NCBI GenBank assembly: GCA_905210845.1 | Contig: CAJLYG010000104.1 | Span: 1 to 10,431, forward strand | DNA: 10,431 nucleotides | Origin: an uncultured Prevotella sp. | Lineage (GTDB): Bacteria > Bacteroidota > Bacteroidia > Bacteroidales > Bacteroidaceae | Direction: 5' to 3' | Shown: in pieces, positions 1-8,355 of the stretch | Position numbering within the stretch: the first letter of the stretch is position 1 | How the letters are laid out: each line of letters begins with the position of its first letter | Notes under the pieces: model-generated | Seen by the model: only the letters and a program-made list of their open reading frames with translations | The model's database searches: none | What the model was told of the DNA's origin: nothing | Translations under genes and position numbers: made by a program

Positions 1-13
1 TTACGTATTATGT

Positions 14-20
14 AGGAGGA
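14..20 (+). promoter_or_regulatory. Strong Shine-Dalgarno site of the aldolase gene
   Basis: AGGAGGA lies 8 bases before the ATG at 29. A site this strong is typical of Firmicutes and unusual for Bacteroidetes, whose genes mostly lack it. It supports the start at 29 and the view that the first ~316 bases come from a different organism than the rest of the window. Confidence 0.8.
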
Positions 21-28
21 ATGTAAAC

Positions 29-316
29 ATGCCATTAATTGGAACTACAGAAATGTTTAAAAAAGCCTATGAAGGCCACTATGCTATCGGCGCATTCAAC
101 ATCAACAACATGGAAATCGTCCAGGGCGTCACCCAGGCCGCTGCTGAATTGAATTCCCCGATCATCCTTCAGGCTTCGGCCGGTGCCCGCAAATACGCTA
201 AACCGCCGTATTTGAAACATCTCGTAGAAGCAGCTTTGGAAGATCATGATCTCCCCATCGCCCTTCACCTCGACCACGGCGCTGACTTTGAAACCTGCAA
301 AGACTGCATCGACGCC
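29..316 (+). CDS. fba: Class II fructose-bisphosphate aldolase, N-terminal fragment
   Basis: Class II aldolase cleaves fructose 1,6-bisphosphate to dihydroxyacetone phosphate and glyceraldehyde 3-phosphate in cytosolic glycolysis, using a divalent metal. About 96 residues of a usual ~285-310 are present. Visible family signatures are the opening MPLIGTTEMFKKAYEG, the segment YAIGAFNINNMEIVQG (residues 19-34), ASAGARKYA (49-57) and ALHLDHG (78-84), where Asp82 and His83 are expected to be the catalytic Asp and a zinc ligand. The family normally continues CKDCIDxGF into a conserved MIDGSH segment; here homology stops after Asp95-Ala96, and what follows is antisense cas1 sequence. The sequence style and strong RBS suggest Firmicutes/Negativicutes rather than Bacteroidetes (inference from memory of family members). 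The open frame continues to base 505, but that tail is meaningless. Identity is sure; whether the truncation is biological is doubtful. Confidence 0.9.
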
Positions 317-318
317 CG
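314..318. other. Chimeric junction between fba and antisense cas1
   Basis: Reading rightward, the aldolase protein is intact through GAC GCC (311-316). Reading leftward on the minus strand, Cas1 is intact through the codons for NYTG (ending at 315). Both conserved families stop at the same point, within a one- or two-base C overlap at 315-317. The two sides also differ in translation signals: a strong Shine-Dalgarno on the left, Bacteroidetes promoters on the right. This pattern fits an assembly chimera or library artefact better than natural recombination, but the sequence alone cannot exclude a real rearrangement. Confidence 0.85.
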
Positions 319-563
319 GTATAATTCTCGTAATAGTCGAAGAAATGTACCGGAATGTCCTTTTGTCCCAGATAGTTGTAGAGCGCGCTGTTGGCTCTCA
401 GACTCCCGAAGACATACATCTCAGCCACATCCTCTATTGGAATATAGCGTGGTGGCTGCGTATGTTCCGTCCCGTCTTCATCGATTTTTACCGGGGTATA
501 CTTGAGCGTGTTGTCCTTGCGCTCCATGATACCAGGATTGAACAGATAGAAACTTCTTTTCAT
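315..563 (-). CDS. cas1: CRISPR integrase Cas1, N-terminal fragment (type I-B)
   Basis: Cas1 is the metal-dependent integrase that, with Cas2, inserts new spacers into the CRISPR array. The first 83 residues of a usual ~330 are present. They show the N-terminal beta domain of type I-B Cas1: MKRSFYLFNPGIMERKDNTL at the start, then RYIPIEDVAEMYVFGSL (39-55) and DIPVHFFDYYENYTG (69-83), a conserved stretch normally followed by SF. The catalytic alpha-helical domain is missing because the sequence switches to aldolase DNA. The ATG at 563 follows an A/G-rich GGAGGAGAAAAG. It is the last visible gene of the operon, 41 bases after cas4. GC content sampled here is about 50%, like cas4 and cas6. Confidence 0.93.
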
Positions 564-604
564 CTTCTTTTCTCCTCCAAATATTATTATCGCACCTGAG
601 AGGT

Positions 605-1138
605 CTAATCATCAGTTACATTTGGAGCCTCTTCCGGTTCCTCAGAGTAGCAGAAATCGAAATAACTGCAGTCGTGGCAGATACCCTTCTTCACCCGTGG
701 CGGACAGTCGTCCTGACTGATGATAGACTCGATCTTGCCGATCATCGAGCGGATCTCCTCCTGGTCGACATCCGTAAGCATCACCTCCCTTGTCTTGCGC
801 ATCACGGGATACTCCAGAATGCCACGGACATCCTTCACGCCATGCTGCTCGAAGACATACATATAGTATTTGAGCTGCCATTCATGCGCCCGGTCCACCT
901 TATTGGATTTCTTTATCTCATGGATAACATGATTATTGGCATCATAATAGTCCACCTTGATGCCGTCGATGGCCACCTCTTCGTATTTTGATGACCGCTC
1001 AGGATAGCTCTCCTCATGGATTAGCTTCCCTTCATAGACCAGATCAGACTCCTGCTCCATGTTGATGCCATTGGCAAAGAGCCAGAGCTCTCTGTGGCAA
1101 ACAAAATAGTAATTGATAAGAGTACCTGTTATCTCCAT
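605..1138 (-). CDS. cas4: CRISPR-associated exonuclease Cas4
   Basis: Cas4 is a RecB-like nuclease with an iron-sulfur cluster that trims pre-spacers and helps choose PAM-adjacent spacers during Cas1-Cas2 adaptation. The 177-residue protein has the expected length and all key residues. Cluster cysteines are Cys14 at the N terminus and Cys154, Cys157 and Cys163 near the C terminus. Nuclease residues are His41 (EGKLIHEE), Asp63 (KVDYYD), Glu74 and Lys76 (HEIKKS) and the QxxYY-type motif at Gln88 (QLKYYMY). The acidic tail after residue 164 is variable. It starts 4 bases after the cas3 stop and lies between cas3 and cas1, the usual type I-B placement. Nothing suggests inactivation. Confidence 0.96.
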   Translation of the reverse strand: MEITGTLINYYFVCHRELWLFANGINMEQESDLVYEGKLIHEESYPERSSKYEEVAIDGIKVDYYDANNHVIHEIKKSNKVDRAHEWQLKYYMYVFEQHGVKDVRGILEYPVMRKTREVMLTDVDQEEIRSMIGKIESIISQDDCPPRVKKGICHDCSYFDFCYSEEPEEAPNVTDD

Positions 1139-1142
1139 CTTT

Positions 1143-3818
1143 TTAAAAGAAATTAGATTCCATCAGAACGTTGGTATTAATACCGTTCTCAAAAGAATAC
1201 ACAGATTCATAATTCTCCAAATAAAAGAAGCCGTACTGTTCATAGCCAAATGTCCTCAATGATTCATAATCCTTACCTTTTGGAAAAATGGAGAAAGAGA
1301 ATTGGCTCATCAAAGTAAGAAGCTGTTTAAGTTGGATCCTATTGTTTATAAAATCCTCCTTTTGTTTTACAACTATGGTCTTATAAAACTTCCATACCCT
1401 CTCTCCCTCTACTATATCGCCATTAATCAGGTCAAATGATTTTGCTATACTATATGCTTCTCCAAGAAGGTATGCGCTAAAGGATAAAGGTACAAATACA
1501 GTAACATTCTGCTGGTCAATCAATTTAATAGAATCAGCGACCTTAGGGAAATCCAGCATTCTGATATCATCATACAGATCGTTGATATTCTGTAGAAAGT
1601 GGGAACAATGTCGTTTTATAATGTCTTGTATGATAATATTATAAAGTCTATCAAAGTCTTTATCTCTTAGTATTTCCTTATAGACAGACTTATCTTCTGT
1701 TATACTCTTTGCCATTACAACATAGCGTTCATCTTTGCCATATAAGATTTTCTCTGCATCACAATTGAAGAGATAGAGCTTGCAGTTATACTTCCCAGCG
1801 TTTCTATTAATACGGCCGGCAAGCTGTTCTTCACTGTCAATAATGGAACAGTCTTTAAATCCGAGATCCATATCGATATCAACTCCAGCCTCTATGACCT
1901 GTGTCGTGATAACCAATATCTTTTTTCTACGGGTATCTTTAGACTTCAAAGTCCCGATGATTTGCTTTCGACGTGGTTCTAATATGGTTCCAGAGAGCAA
2001 CATAATACTATCAAATAGCTTATTGATTTGATTTGCTATGGAAAGGAATCTGCTGGCAGTTCGTTTGCCTATAAATTCGATAATAGTGAAAACGCTATCT
2101 CTGTTGATAATATTACTTTGGGCATAATCTCTGGATTTGCTTTCCACGACATTATACAACTCGTTCAGATATTCCTCCTTAGTATCTTCATTCGGCTGTT
2201 CCCATGACAATAGCGAATAATCAAAATTTACCCGCTCACAGAAATTAGGGTTGCGAAAATATTTCTCTTTGTTGTCAACAAGATACACGAAGTTTTCCTG
2301 GTTCTGCAAATTGCCAATCTTAGGCAACGTGGCTGACATCAAAATGAAGCGAACGTTAAAATAGGTTGCATAGTGTGATATAAAGAACATCATCTTATCC
2401 CACATGACAGGTGGATAAGATTGCAGTTCATCCATAATAATAATGGAGTTGGCTATCCTGTGAAGCAAATAGTTGTTCTCCTTCTCATTGGTTGTAAGGA
2501 TATTGAAAAACTTGACATGGGAGAGTAGCGTCACCGGAAAATTGAGAAACAGTTGGTCCAAATAGTTTAGATACTGATTATCATCATGATTTTCGTTCAT
2601 AGGCGACTTAGAATGGATAGCAGCTATCTCATCATCGTGTAAGCCCAACGTTACTTGCAGGGATTGTAAGGTCTGGTCTATTAGTGTGGTAAAAGGAAAC
2701 ACATAGAATACATTGTTTATAGTATGGTCATCAGCCAGAAGTTGGGATAACACGAGCATGGACACATTCGTCTTTCCACTTCCGGTTGGAGCTTCTAAAT
2801 AGTACAAGTGCTTATTAGGATTTTCCATTACTTTAGTAAGTACATCGTACGCAAGACTAGTGCGCAACTTATTAAGGTTGTCATTACTCTTCTCCAGAAG
2901 ATTACCCTGATCAAGATCTCCTTGTTCAAGACGTTGAAATACCTGTTCATTGTATTTTTTGCTATGTTGGGCCTGCGATGTAATCTTACTCCGCAATGCA
3001 TCATCGATTATACCCACATTTATATCCATGCCCTTCCATGCATTCATATAGTGAGCAGTGGCCAGATAATCCGATACTGTTAACAGGGAATAGCATAAAC
3101 GCACAAGAGCATAAAGAGGAAATCCATAATCTCGGATTACGGTACAATCATTATCATACCAGTCAAATAACGCATCAAAATTGGCATTTGCCAAAAAACT
3201 CATATGAAAAAGATTGATCTCATCTTCTGATATGGGCAGATTGATTAGAGAAAGATATGGTTTCAGATCATACAGCTTTTCATTGCACCATGTATCTTCA
3301 TTCTGGCACTTACCAAGCCAGGAACTATGATGACGAATAATGGGATAACTCATGTATAAGGCTATATTGCACAGAAACAGTATATCATCATCATTAAAGT
3401 GCCCTTCCATAATTTTATGAAATATGATAGATAAATACAGATAGGCACTTATAATAGAATGGTCTGAACCAAAATGATGACTGACTTCCAACAGAGTCTG
3501 ATAATTATGCATTTTAGAATGCTGAAAACCAGCATTTAGTTTGCCCAGGTCATGAAATGCAATTGTCTCCCAAAACATCTCATGAATAAGCTGGCTCTTT
3601 CTTTTATCAACATCGCAATTTACTATTTCTGCTATGAGATGACAGATAATCCCATCAAGGTCCTTCTGCTTTACTATCTTTCTTGCATATTCAACTGTCA
3701 GGGCCAAATGCTCCGAAAGAAGTTCTGGACGTATATTATCCCTATCCGACAGATGAGCATAATATCTGTCGGAATCTTTTATGAGATTTCTGAAATATTC
3801 TTCCTTATAACAAATCAT
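1143..3818 (-). CDS. cas3: Cas3 helicase-nuclease (HD + SF2), type I-B
   Basis: Cas3 is recruited by Cascade bound to target DNA, then nicks, unwinds and degrades it. The 891-residue protein has an N-terminal HD nuclease fused to an SF2 helicase. HD residues seen are His37 (SEHLAL), His89-Asp90 (FHDLGKLNAGFQ), His120 (GSDHSIISAYL), His163-His164 (IIRHHSSWLGK) and Asp250 (SDYLAT). Helicase motifs are Walker A APTGSGKT (343-350), the DEAD-box variant DELQ (463-466), SAT (495-497) and motif VI QLAGRINRNAG (665-675) with Arg669 and Arg672. All look intact, so the enzyme should be active. The ATG overlaps the cas5 stop by 4 bases (ATGA), implying translational coupling. Sampled GC is about 37-42%, lower than in the neighbouring cas4. 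Confidence 0.97.
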   Translation of the reverse strand: MICYKEEYFRNLIKDSDRYYAHLSDRDNIRPELLSEHLALTVEYARKIVKQKDLDGIICHLIAEIVNCDVDKRKSQLIHEMFWETIAFHDLGKLNAGFQHSKMHNYQTLLEVSHHFGSDHSIISAYLYLSIIFHKIMEGHFNDDDILFLCNIALYMSYPIIRHHSSWLGKCQNEDTWCNEKLYDLKPYLSLINLPISEDEINLFHMSFLANANFDALFDWYDNDCTVIRDYGFPLYALVRLCYSLLTVSDYLATAHYMNAWKGMDINVGIIDDALRSKITSQAQHSKKYNEQVFQRLEQGDLDQGNLLEKSNDNLNKLRTSLAYDVLTKVMENPNKHLYYLEAPTGSGKTNVSMLVLSQLLADDHTINNVFYVFPFTTLIDQTLQSLQVTLGLHDDEIAAIHSKSPMNENHDDNQYLNYLDQLFLNFPVTLLSHVKFFNILTTNEKENNYLLHRIANSIIIMDELQSYPPVMWDKMMFFISHYATYFNVRFILMSATLPKIGNLQNQENFVYLVDNKEKYFRNPNFCERVNFDYSLLSWEQPNEDTKEEYLNELYNVVESKSRDYAQSNIINRDSVFTIIEFIGKRTASRFLSIANQINKLFDSIMLLSGTILEPRRKQIIGTLKSKDTRRKKILVITTQVIEAGVDIDMDLGFKDCSIIDSEEQLAGRINRNAGKYNCKLYLFNCDAEKILYGKDERYVVMAKSITEDKSVYKEILRDKDFDRLYNIIIQDIIKRHCSHFLQNINDLYDDIRMLDFPKVADSIKLIDQQNVTVFVPLSFSAYLLGEAYSIAKSFDLINGDIVEGERVWKFYKTIVVKQKEDFINNRIQLKQLLTLMSQFSFSIFPKGKDYESLRTFGYEQYGFFYLENYESVYSFENGINTNVLMESNFF

Positions 3819-4597
3819 CGCAACTGTATTATTGTTTCGCCCCCTATGTCATAAAAATCACCGGTACCTTTCAGTTCCATATCGGCTTTAAAGTGAGCGT
3901 TGGAATATACGAAATCACCATATTCATACTGATGCAGAGTAGTATCAAAGCCTATTGGCAGCCGCTCAAAATACAGGAATACAGAATTTCTCGGTTCCAT
4001 TCCAGCCAGCGAAAGCGACTTAGCCACATATTGGCTGACTGCTTCATTCTTCATAAAGAGGGATGCTATGCTGTAATTTCTGTCAAAACCAAAAGGCTTT
4101 ACTTCTGTATAAACCTTTGTACTAGTCCACCAGGCTCCAAACTCATTTTTCCCCATATAGGGGACATATTCTGACTGATAGCTCCAGAGATTTTCATATA
4201 ACTTATTCTCTGTCTCGTTCTCTAGATTTAAAAGCAGAAAGCATCGGAATGCCGGGTGAAGCAATACTTGCTCCGTTATGATAAGGTTTCCTCCATCCTC
4301 GGTACTGGCAAAGCCAGTACCATTATTATAGCTGATGATTTCTTTCTGGAAGTTGCCTTTGTCACTGTCCAATGGTTGAATTGCGATTTTCAGATGTTCC
4401 AATTGGGTATAATAATCAGGCAACATTCCTTTGTTCTCGTAACCTTTCAAGCCGATGATGGCTCCCAAAATACCCAACAATGCTGGTTTATGCAGCATAT
4501 TATAGGTCAGATAGATACCATCATTGATATCCGGTTTCTTAAAGAAGCCCATTTCTGCCTTCAAATCAAAAGATATAAGTTTTTGATCTGAATTCAT
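3815..4597 (-). CDS. cas5: Cascade subunit Cas5 (type I-B, Cas5h-like)
   Basis: Cas5 is the Cascade subunit that caps the 5' handle of the crRNA and joins the Cas7 backbone to Cas8. The 260-residue length fits type I-B Cas5. The N terminus, LISFDLKAEMGFFKKPDIND, followed by YNMLHKPALLGILGAIIGLKGYE (residues ~32-54), is the characteristic RRM-like opening of this family, including the helix after the first strand. Residues ~212-219 (LPIGFDTT) resemble the family's second half. It starts one base after the cas7 stop and its stop overlaps the cas3 ATG, so the four interference genes are tightly coupled. Confidence 0.94.
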   Translation of the reverse strand: MNSDQKLISFDLKAEMGFFKKPDINDGIYLTYNMLHKPALLGILGAIIGLKGYENKGMLPDYYTQLEHLKIAIQPLDSDKGNFQKEIISYNNGTGFASTEDGGNLIITEQVLLHPAFRCFLLLNLENETENKLYENLWSYQSEYVPYMGKNEFGAWWTSTKVYTEVKPFGFDRNYSIASLFMKNEAVSQYVAKSLSLAGMEPRNSVFLYFERLPIGFDTTLHQYEYGDFVYSNAHFKADMELKGTGDFYDIGGETIIQLR

Positions 4598-4598
4598 A

Positions 4599-5543
4599 TC
4601 AAATGTCGTATAGGTTTACATTTTCTGGAAGGTTGATGATCTTGTTGGCAGACTTATCAAAATAGACTTCCACCATTTCAATATCTGCTGCATTCTTATC
4701 CAATAAGGATTTCAAGGAGGCGAAGTCGTACACGCACTTTCCATCTTCCTTTTTATCCATAAGATGTACTAAGGTAGCAAAGCTTGGGAATACCTTTTTG
4801 GAACCTTCCTTCAGCTGGACCCATACAAGCATTTCATTCTCACATCCGGCTTTGGAGGCCGAATCATACCATGTCGCTCCCCGGCGCATTCCTTCCTTCA
4901 ACTTACTGATGTCATCGGTATCCAGCTTTTTGGCTCCATCACCAATAATGGAAGCGAGTTCTGACAGGTTGCCTGGATTTATGGAGAAATGATGCAGATA
5001 ATGCCCCTCCTCTAATTTGGACTGTCTACCAATAGTCGTATTTCCTTTTTCCGCATCAGCGTCATCAGCCTTGTTGCTGAAAGGAGATGTGATCTGCTCT
5101 GTGTAGATATTATTTTCCTTCCAGATGTTTACACCATGGTTTACCTGAACTGGCCCATGAACAGAAATATTCGTTGCACCCGCAAATGTTGCTCCAAAGC
5201 AACGAACATCAAGGCAAGTGAGAAGATTCTTGGCTACTTCTATCTTTGTAATTTCATCCTTTTTGCCTTTACCTTTAGATTTTGGATATTCACCGAAGAT
5301 GAGCTTATACCGCTCATCCAATGATCTTGGATTCAAGTTTTCATTCAGTGACTTGAAATAGAAGATCTGATCATCATATACATCTTTCAGATAATTCTTT
5401 ACCGTATACTTGAAAGCCTTGTCGGTTGCATAAACGACTCCGCTAGGTAATGTACGGGGTTGTCCCGAGAAATCTGCATTGTAGTTGGAGTTGATGGCTT
5501 TGATAATAGCACAGCCAAAAACACGATTCTTAAATTCTGCCAT
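4599..5543 (-). CDS. cas7: Cascade backbone Cas7 (type I-B, Csh2)
   Basis: Cas7 polymerises along the crRNA to form the Cascade backbone. The 314 residues match the Csh2 type: the first RRM strand and loop FKNRVFGCAIIKAINSNYNA (4-23), DFSGQPRTLPSG (24-35), the central block CFGATFAGATNISVHGPVQV (115-134), TEQITSPFSNK (148-158), and TTIGRQSKLEEGHYLHHFSI (169-188). These conserved loops contact RNA and neighbouring subunits in the family (established knowledge). It begins 12 bases after cas8b and ends one base before the cas5 ATG. As the backbone is needed in several copies it is normally the most translated subunit, but no special signal for that is visible. Identification is firm. Confidence 0.96.
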   Translation of the reverse strand: MAEFKNRVFGCAIIKAINSNYNADFSGQPRTLPSGVVYATDKAFKYTVKNYLKDVYDDQIFYFKSLNENLNPRSLDERYKLIFGEYPKSKGKGKKDEITKIEVAKNLLTCLDVRCFGATFAGATNISVHGPVQVNHGVNIWKENNIYTEQITSPFSNKADDADAEKGNTTIGRQSKLEEGHYLHHFSINPGNLSELASIIGDGAKKLDTDDISKLKEGMRRGATWYDSASKAGCENEMLVWVQLKEGSKKVFPSFATLVHLMDKKEDGKCVYDFASLKSLLDKNAADIEMVEVYFDKSANKIINLPENVNLYDI

Positions 5544-5555
5544 ATTTGATATTTT

Positions 5556-5957
5556 TTATAATTTGTTTTCTGTTGTCTGTTCTTTCTTTTCATAGATGAC
5601 ACAGGGAGAAAAACAACCTGCTAGAAGGTATCTTAGCAATGGTTTCATTTCTCCATCCGGTGAGAAGGTAAGGGCTTGTGCGGCTATATTTTCAAATCGG
5701 CCCTTATGTACAACACGTATATCATGCTTATAGGTAGCTATGGACTGCGACAATGATGTCTGAAGCATGGAGATCTTACTCTTCTGCAGATAAGGTTCCA
5801 AAAGAGCATAAGTCTTGTTGCTTGCCGCACTTCTATCTATAAGATAAGATATTAACTGACCTGCCGCAAAGGCAAATTCTTCCTGGGTCTCTAAGTCTGC
5901 CTCGCCTAAAGAGACCTCGTTGATTTTCGTCTTGAGTTCTTTGATTCTTGATGTCAT
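5556..5957 (-). other. Candidate internally translated small subunit Cas11b within cas8b
   Basis: In types I-B, I-C and I-D the Cascade small subunit Cas11 can be translated from an internal start in the 3' part of the cas8 gene (established). No separate small-subunit gene exists in this operon. Cas8b Met526 (ATG at 5957) would give a 133-residue, predicted mostly helical protein starting MTSRIKELKTKINEV, the expected size. The ATG follows an A/T-rich stretch without a Shine-Dalgarno, which suits Bacteroidetes initiation. The specific start is inference. Confidence 0.4.
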
Positions 5958-7532
5958 TGCATTTACTTTATTATTTGAGAAGAAATCATAGAGGCTGAAC
6001 CACAAGTTCAGCTTTGTCTTTATCTTATTAATCCATTCTGTGCGTCCCTTAATTTTGTCGTTAAGGATGTTCGTTTTTATGGATGTGAGTAGCATATCAT
6101 CAATCATATTGTGAGTGATACCACCTGTCTTAGATTTATATATATACTCGTAGATACACTTGCGGTATTTGCATATGAGATCTACCATTGTATTTCCGCC
6201 CGGTACATATTTAGGATCTAAATTGTCAAAATAGTGAGTTACGTAAGTGTCATCTTTGATACGTACTAGTGAGTTATTGAATATAGTTCTGACTGCGATC
6301 TTTTCAAAATCAAAAATCGTTTGTATATGTATATCTGGATCCTTCTTCATCTTATCATTGACATAGTAGCCTGCTTCCATAAGATTTAATATGTGGATAG
6401 CAGGGACTAATTCAAATCTAAAAAGTGATACAAAATCAAAGTCGTTAATTACATATCCCGACATCGTATTCCGTAAATTAAATAAGAAGAAATCGGAAAG
6501 ATATTTTATATTCCTTTTTTGGAAGAGCTGAGTTAGTATTTGTCTTGTAGACAGTTTCTCTCCGCTTTCATTATATAGCTTGATAATAGCTTTATTAATT
6601 TCTTTTTGATCCACCACAATTGGAAGTGGATTCGGAAAGCATTTGCGACGGAGTAATTTCATAAATTCAAATAAAAGCATGGCATCTTCTGTAGAAACGC
6701 GTTGGCTTACCCCTTCTATCTGACACCCTGTCTGATGTCTCATAAAAAGTTTCTTTTGGCTATAGGCTGTGAAAAATCCTGCAGTTCCATATGTTTTATC
6801 TGAGAGCACATCACCACTGAATATCTCTTGCTCTACATAATGATGGTATTGTTTTTCCATTTCTTCTATAGGAACACTGCGTAAATAGATATGGAGATAA
6901 TCCTTATCTTTTAGCAAGCTGTATTCCTTAATATTCTTTATCGCAGACAATATCTCAGGGAATTCTCTGAAGAAACCATTTATCTGATTCTTGTATTTAT
7001 ACGAAGGCTCAGAAAACAGCTCACCTGATGCTTCTTTAAAATTCAGGCCATAAACAGCTATGCTATTCTTTTTGTAATCACTCACCCTCTCACAGACTAC
7101 CTCATATCTTTTATTTCGAATAAGAGCTTCGTTGTTTTGTATTTCTTCTTTACTTGGCTTGTCAGATTTTTTTAGAACAGGAATACCATATGTATTTTTG
7201 TCAGCTTCATTGAAATTAAAGTTATATGCAATTGCAAATGGTGAGCAGGAATGGATTTTCTGTTTAGGATCAAACTTTTTAACCTTATTCATTGAGATAT
7301 AGGTCGTAGCTTCCTGATAACGGATGCAATCACCCCATAACTTAATGTTCTCATTTTCTCCATCGTAGTAGGTATAGTCAACCCCTTCTTTTAATTCAGT
7401 ATTGATCCATCGACTATTTTCATCGATATCAACAAATACGTGCAGACCCTTATCTGGTTTAGCATTCCAAAGTCGAATATCAGGAATATCCGCCAGAAGG
7501 TCTCGTGTGAAATTTATGATTTCTCTTATCAT
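5556..7532 (-). CDS. cas8b: Cascade large subunit Cas8b (type I-B)
   Basis: Cas8b is the large Cascade subunit that recognises the PAM and helps start target unwinding. The call rests on length (658 residues), position between cas6 and cas7 of a type I-B operon, and family-like segments. The N terminus (LWNAKPDKGLHVFVDIDENS) leads to IHSCSPFAIAYNFNFNEADK (residues 93-112) and then a long mixed region. A helical C-terminal part ends in LLRYLLAGCFSPCVIYEKKE, resembling the usual 'FLAGYFS'-type ending. Cysteines are sparse and I see no clear CxxC...CxxC zinc finger. I cannot tell Csh1 from TM1802-type Cas8b by eye. Its ATG overlaps the cas6 stop by 4 bases. Sampled GC is about 36%, clearly lower than cas6. 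Confidence 0.9.
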   Translation of the reverse strand: MIREIINFTRDLLADIPDIRLWNAKPDKGLHVFVDIDENSRWINTELKEGVDYTYYDGENENIKLWGDCIRYQEATTYISMNKVKKFDPKQKIHSCSPFAIAYNFNFNEADKNTYGIPVLKKSDKPSKEEIQNNEALIRNKRYEVVCERVSDYKKNSIAVYGLNFKEASGELFSEPSYKYKNQINGFFREFPEILSAIKNIKEYSLLKDKDYLHIYLRSVPIEEMEKQYHHYVEQEIFSGDVLSDKTYGTAGFFTAYSQKKLFMRHQTGCQIEGVSQRVSTEDAMLLFEFMKLLRRKCFPNPLPIVVDQKEINKAIIKLYNESGEKLSTRQILTQLFQKRNIKYLSDFFLFNLRNTMSGYVINDFDFVSLFRFELVPAIHILNLMEAGYYVNDKMKKDPDIHIQTIFDFEKIAVRTIFNNSLVRIKDDTYVTHYFDNLDPKYVPGGNTMVDLICKYRKCIYEYIYKSKTGGITHNMIDDMLLTSIKTNILNDKIKGRTEWINKIKTKLNLWFSLYDFFSNNKVNAMTSRIKELKTKINEVSLGEADLETQEEFAFAAGQLISYLIDRSAASNKTYALLEPYLQKSKISMLQTSLSQSIATYKHDIRVVHKGRFENIAAQALTFSPDGEMKPLLRYLLAGCFSPCVIYEKKEQTTENKL

Positions 7533-8320
7533 TTTATTGTCTTATTTAAAGGTTCTATATATCCAAACCCCTGCGAGCATTCCTCGCCAATGCCTCCCTC
7601 GCTGGCTATATGCATCAGCTCTTCCGGTACGGTGAGGCGGAAGCGATAACGGTAGCCACGGATGTGGGTTTGCTGCGGAGTACCGGTCTTGAGGGTGATG
7701 AGGGCGGATTTCGGTTGAGGGCTCAACAATTCGAAACGGAAACCGCGAGTATCGCCGTCGTAGGGATGACCATAGAGCGACTCATAACGGGAGAGAAGAC
7801 CCCGGAGGATTGCCTCCGAATAGTTTGGTGCTTCCGGTGACAGGTAGATGATCCGCCCTTCGGCATGCTCTTTGACACAGACAGGCGATAGTGCTTCCCA
7901 TTCCATAGTAGGTTCAACCGGGACGGAGGGTAACAACTCCACATTGACTACATGGAAGTCAACCCGATAGTCCTTGTTGCCGAGCGTGAAGTATTGGTCT
8001 GCAAAGAGACCTTGAACGAAATGCTCAGTGCTTTTCTCTGGCAGGAAGCCGATGGTCCAATCTGCTCGGTCACCGATGAGGTTCATGCATCCGACCTTGG
8101 GGAGTATGCGAAACTTATCAGGATTCAGGCGGGAATAGCAGAAGAGTTTGAAACGCTTTCCACTCTCCAATTTGAAGCCATTGTCGTGCAGCCAGGATGA
8201 ATAGTCCCGGTCGCTCCTGCTGAGTATCTTATAGATTACAGCCGACTGCTCATACTGGTAGCTGAGGGGAAGCAAATCCCCATGGGCGCGGTCAACTTCT
8301 AAGGTTAGTCTAAATCTCAT
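7529..8320 (-). CDS. cas6: CRISPR RNA endoribonuclease Cas6
   Basis: Cas6 cuts the CRISPR precursor transcript within each repeat to make crRNAs. The 263-residue protein has the RAMP hallmark: a C-terminal glycine-rich loop, GIGEECSQGFG (243-253), matching GhGxxxxxGhG. Candidate catalytic residues are Tyr30 (VIYKIL), His45 (WLHDNGF) and Lys50, spaced almost as the Tyr31/His46/Lys52 set of Pyrococcus Cas6. It is the first gene of the operon, about 30 bases downstream of a predicted transcription start, and its stop overlaps the cas8b ATG. Sampled GC of 45-62% is well above cas8b. An active metal-independent RNase is expected. Confidence 0.95.
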   Translation of the reverse strand: MRFRLTLEVDRAHGDLLPLSYQYEQSAVIYKILSRSDRDYSSWLHDNGFKLESGKRFKLFCYSRLNPDKFRILPKVGCMNLIGDRADWTIGFLPEKSTEHFVQGLFADQYFTLGNKDYRVDFHVVNVELLPSVPVEPTMEWEALSPVCVKEHAEGRIIYLSPEAPNYSEAILRGLLSRYESLYGHPYDGDTRGFRFELLSPQPKSALITLKTGTPQQTHIRGYRYRFRLTVPEELMHIASEGGIGEECSQGFGYIEPLNKTIK

Positions 8321-8355
8321 GATCTACGATTTTCTATGGTTTTTAGAATTCAAGG

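Noticed and set aside
463..466. DELQ instead of DEAD/DEAH in the Cas3 helicase (cas3 residues 463-466, bases about 2421-2432) as an inactivating change
   Set aside because: The listed positions are protein residues. The DE pair is kept and variation at the last two positions is common in type I-B Cas3, so activity is not in doubt.
317..505. Continuation of the aldolase reading frame past the junction
   Set aside because: These bases are the antisense strand of cas1; the translated tail has no aldolase character and exists only because the frame happens to stay open.
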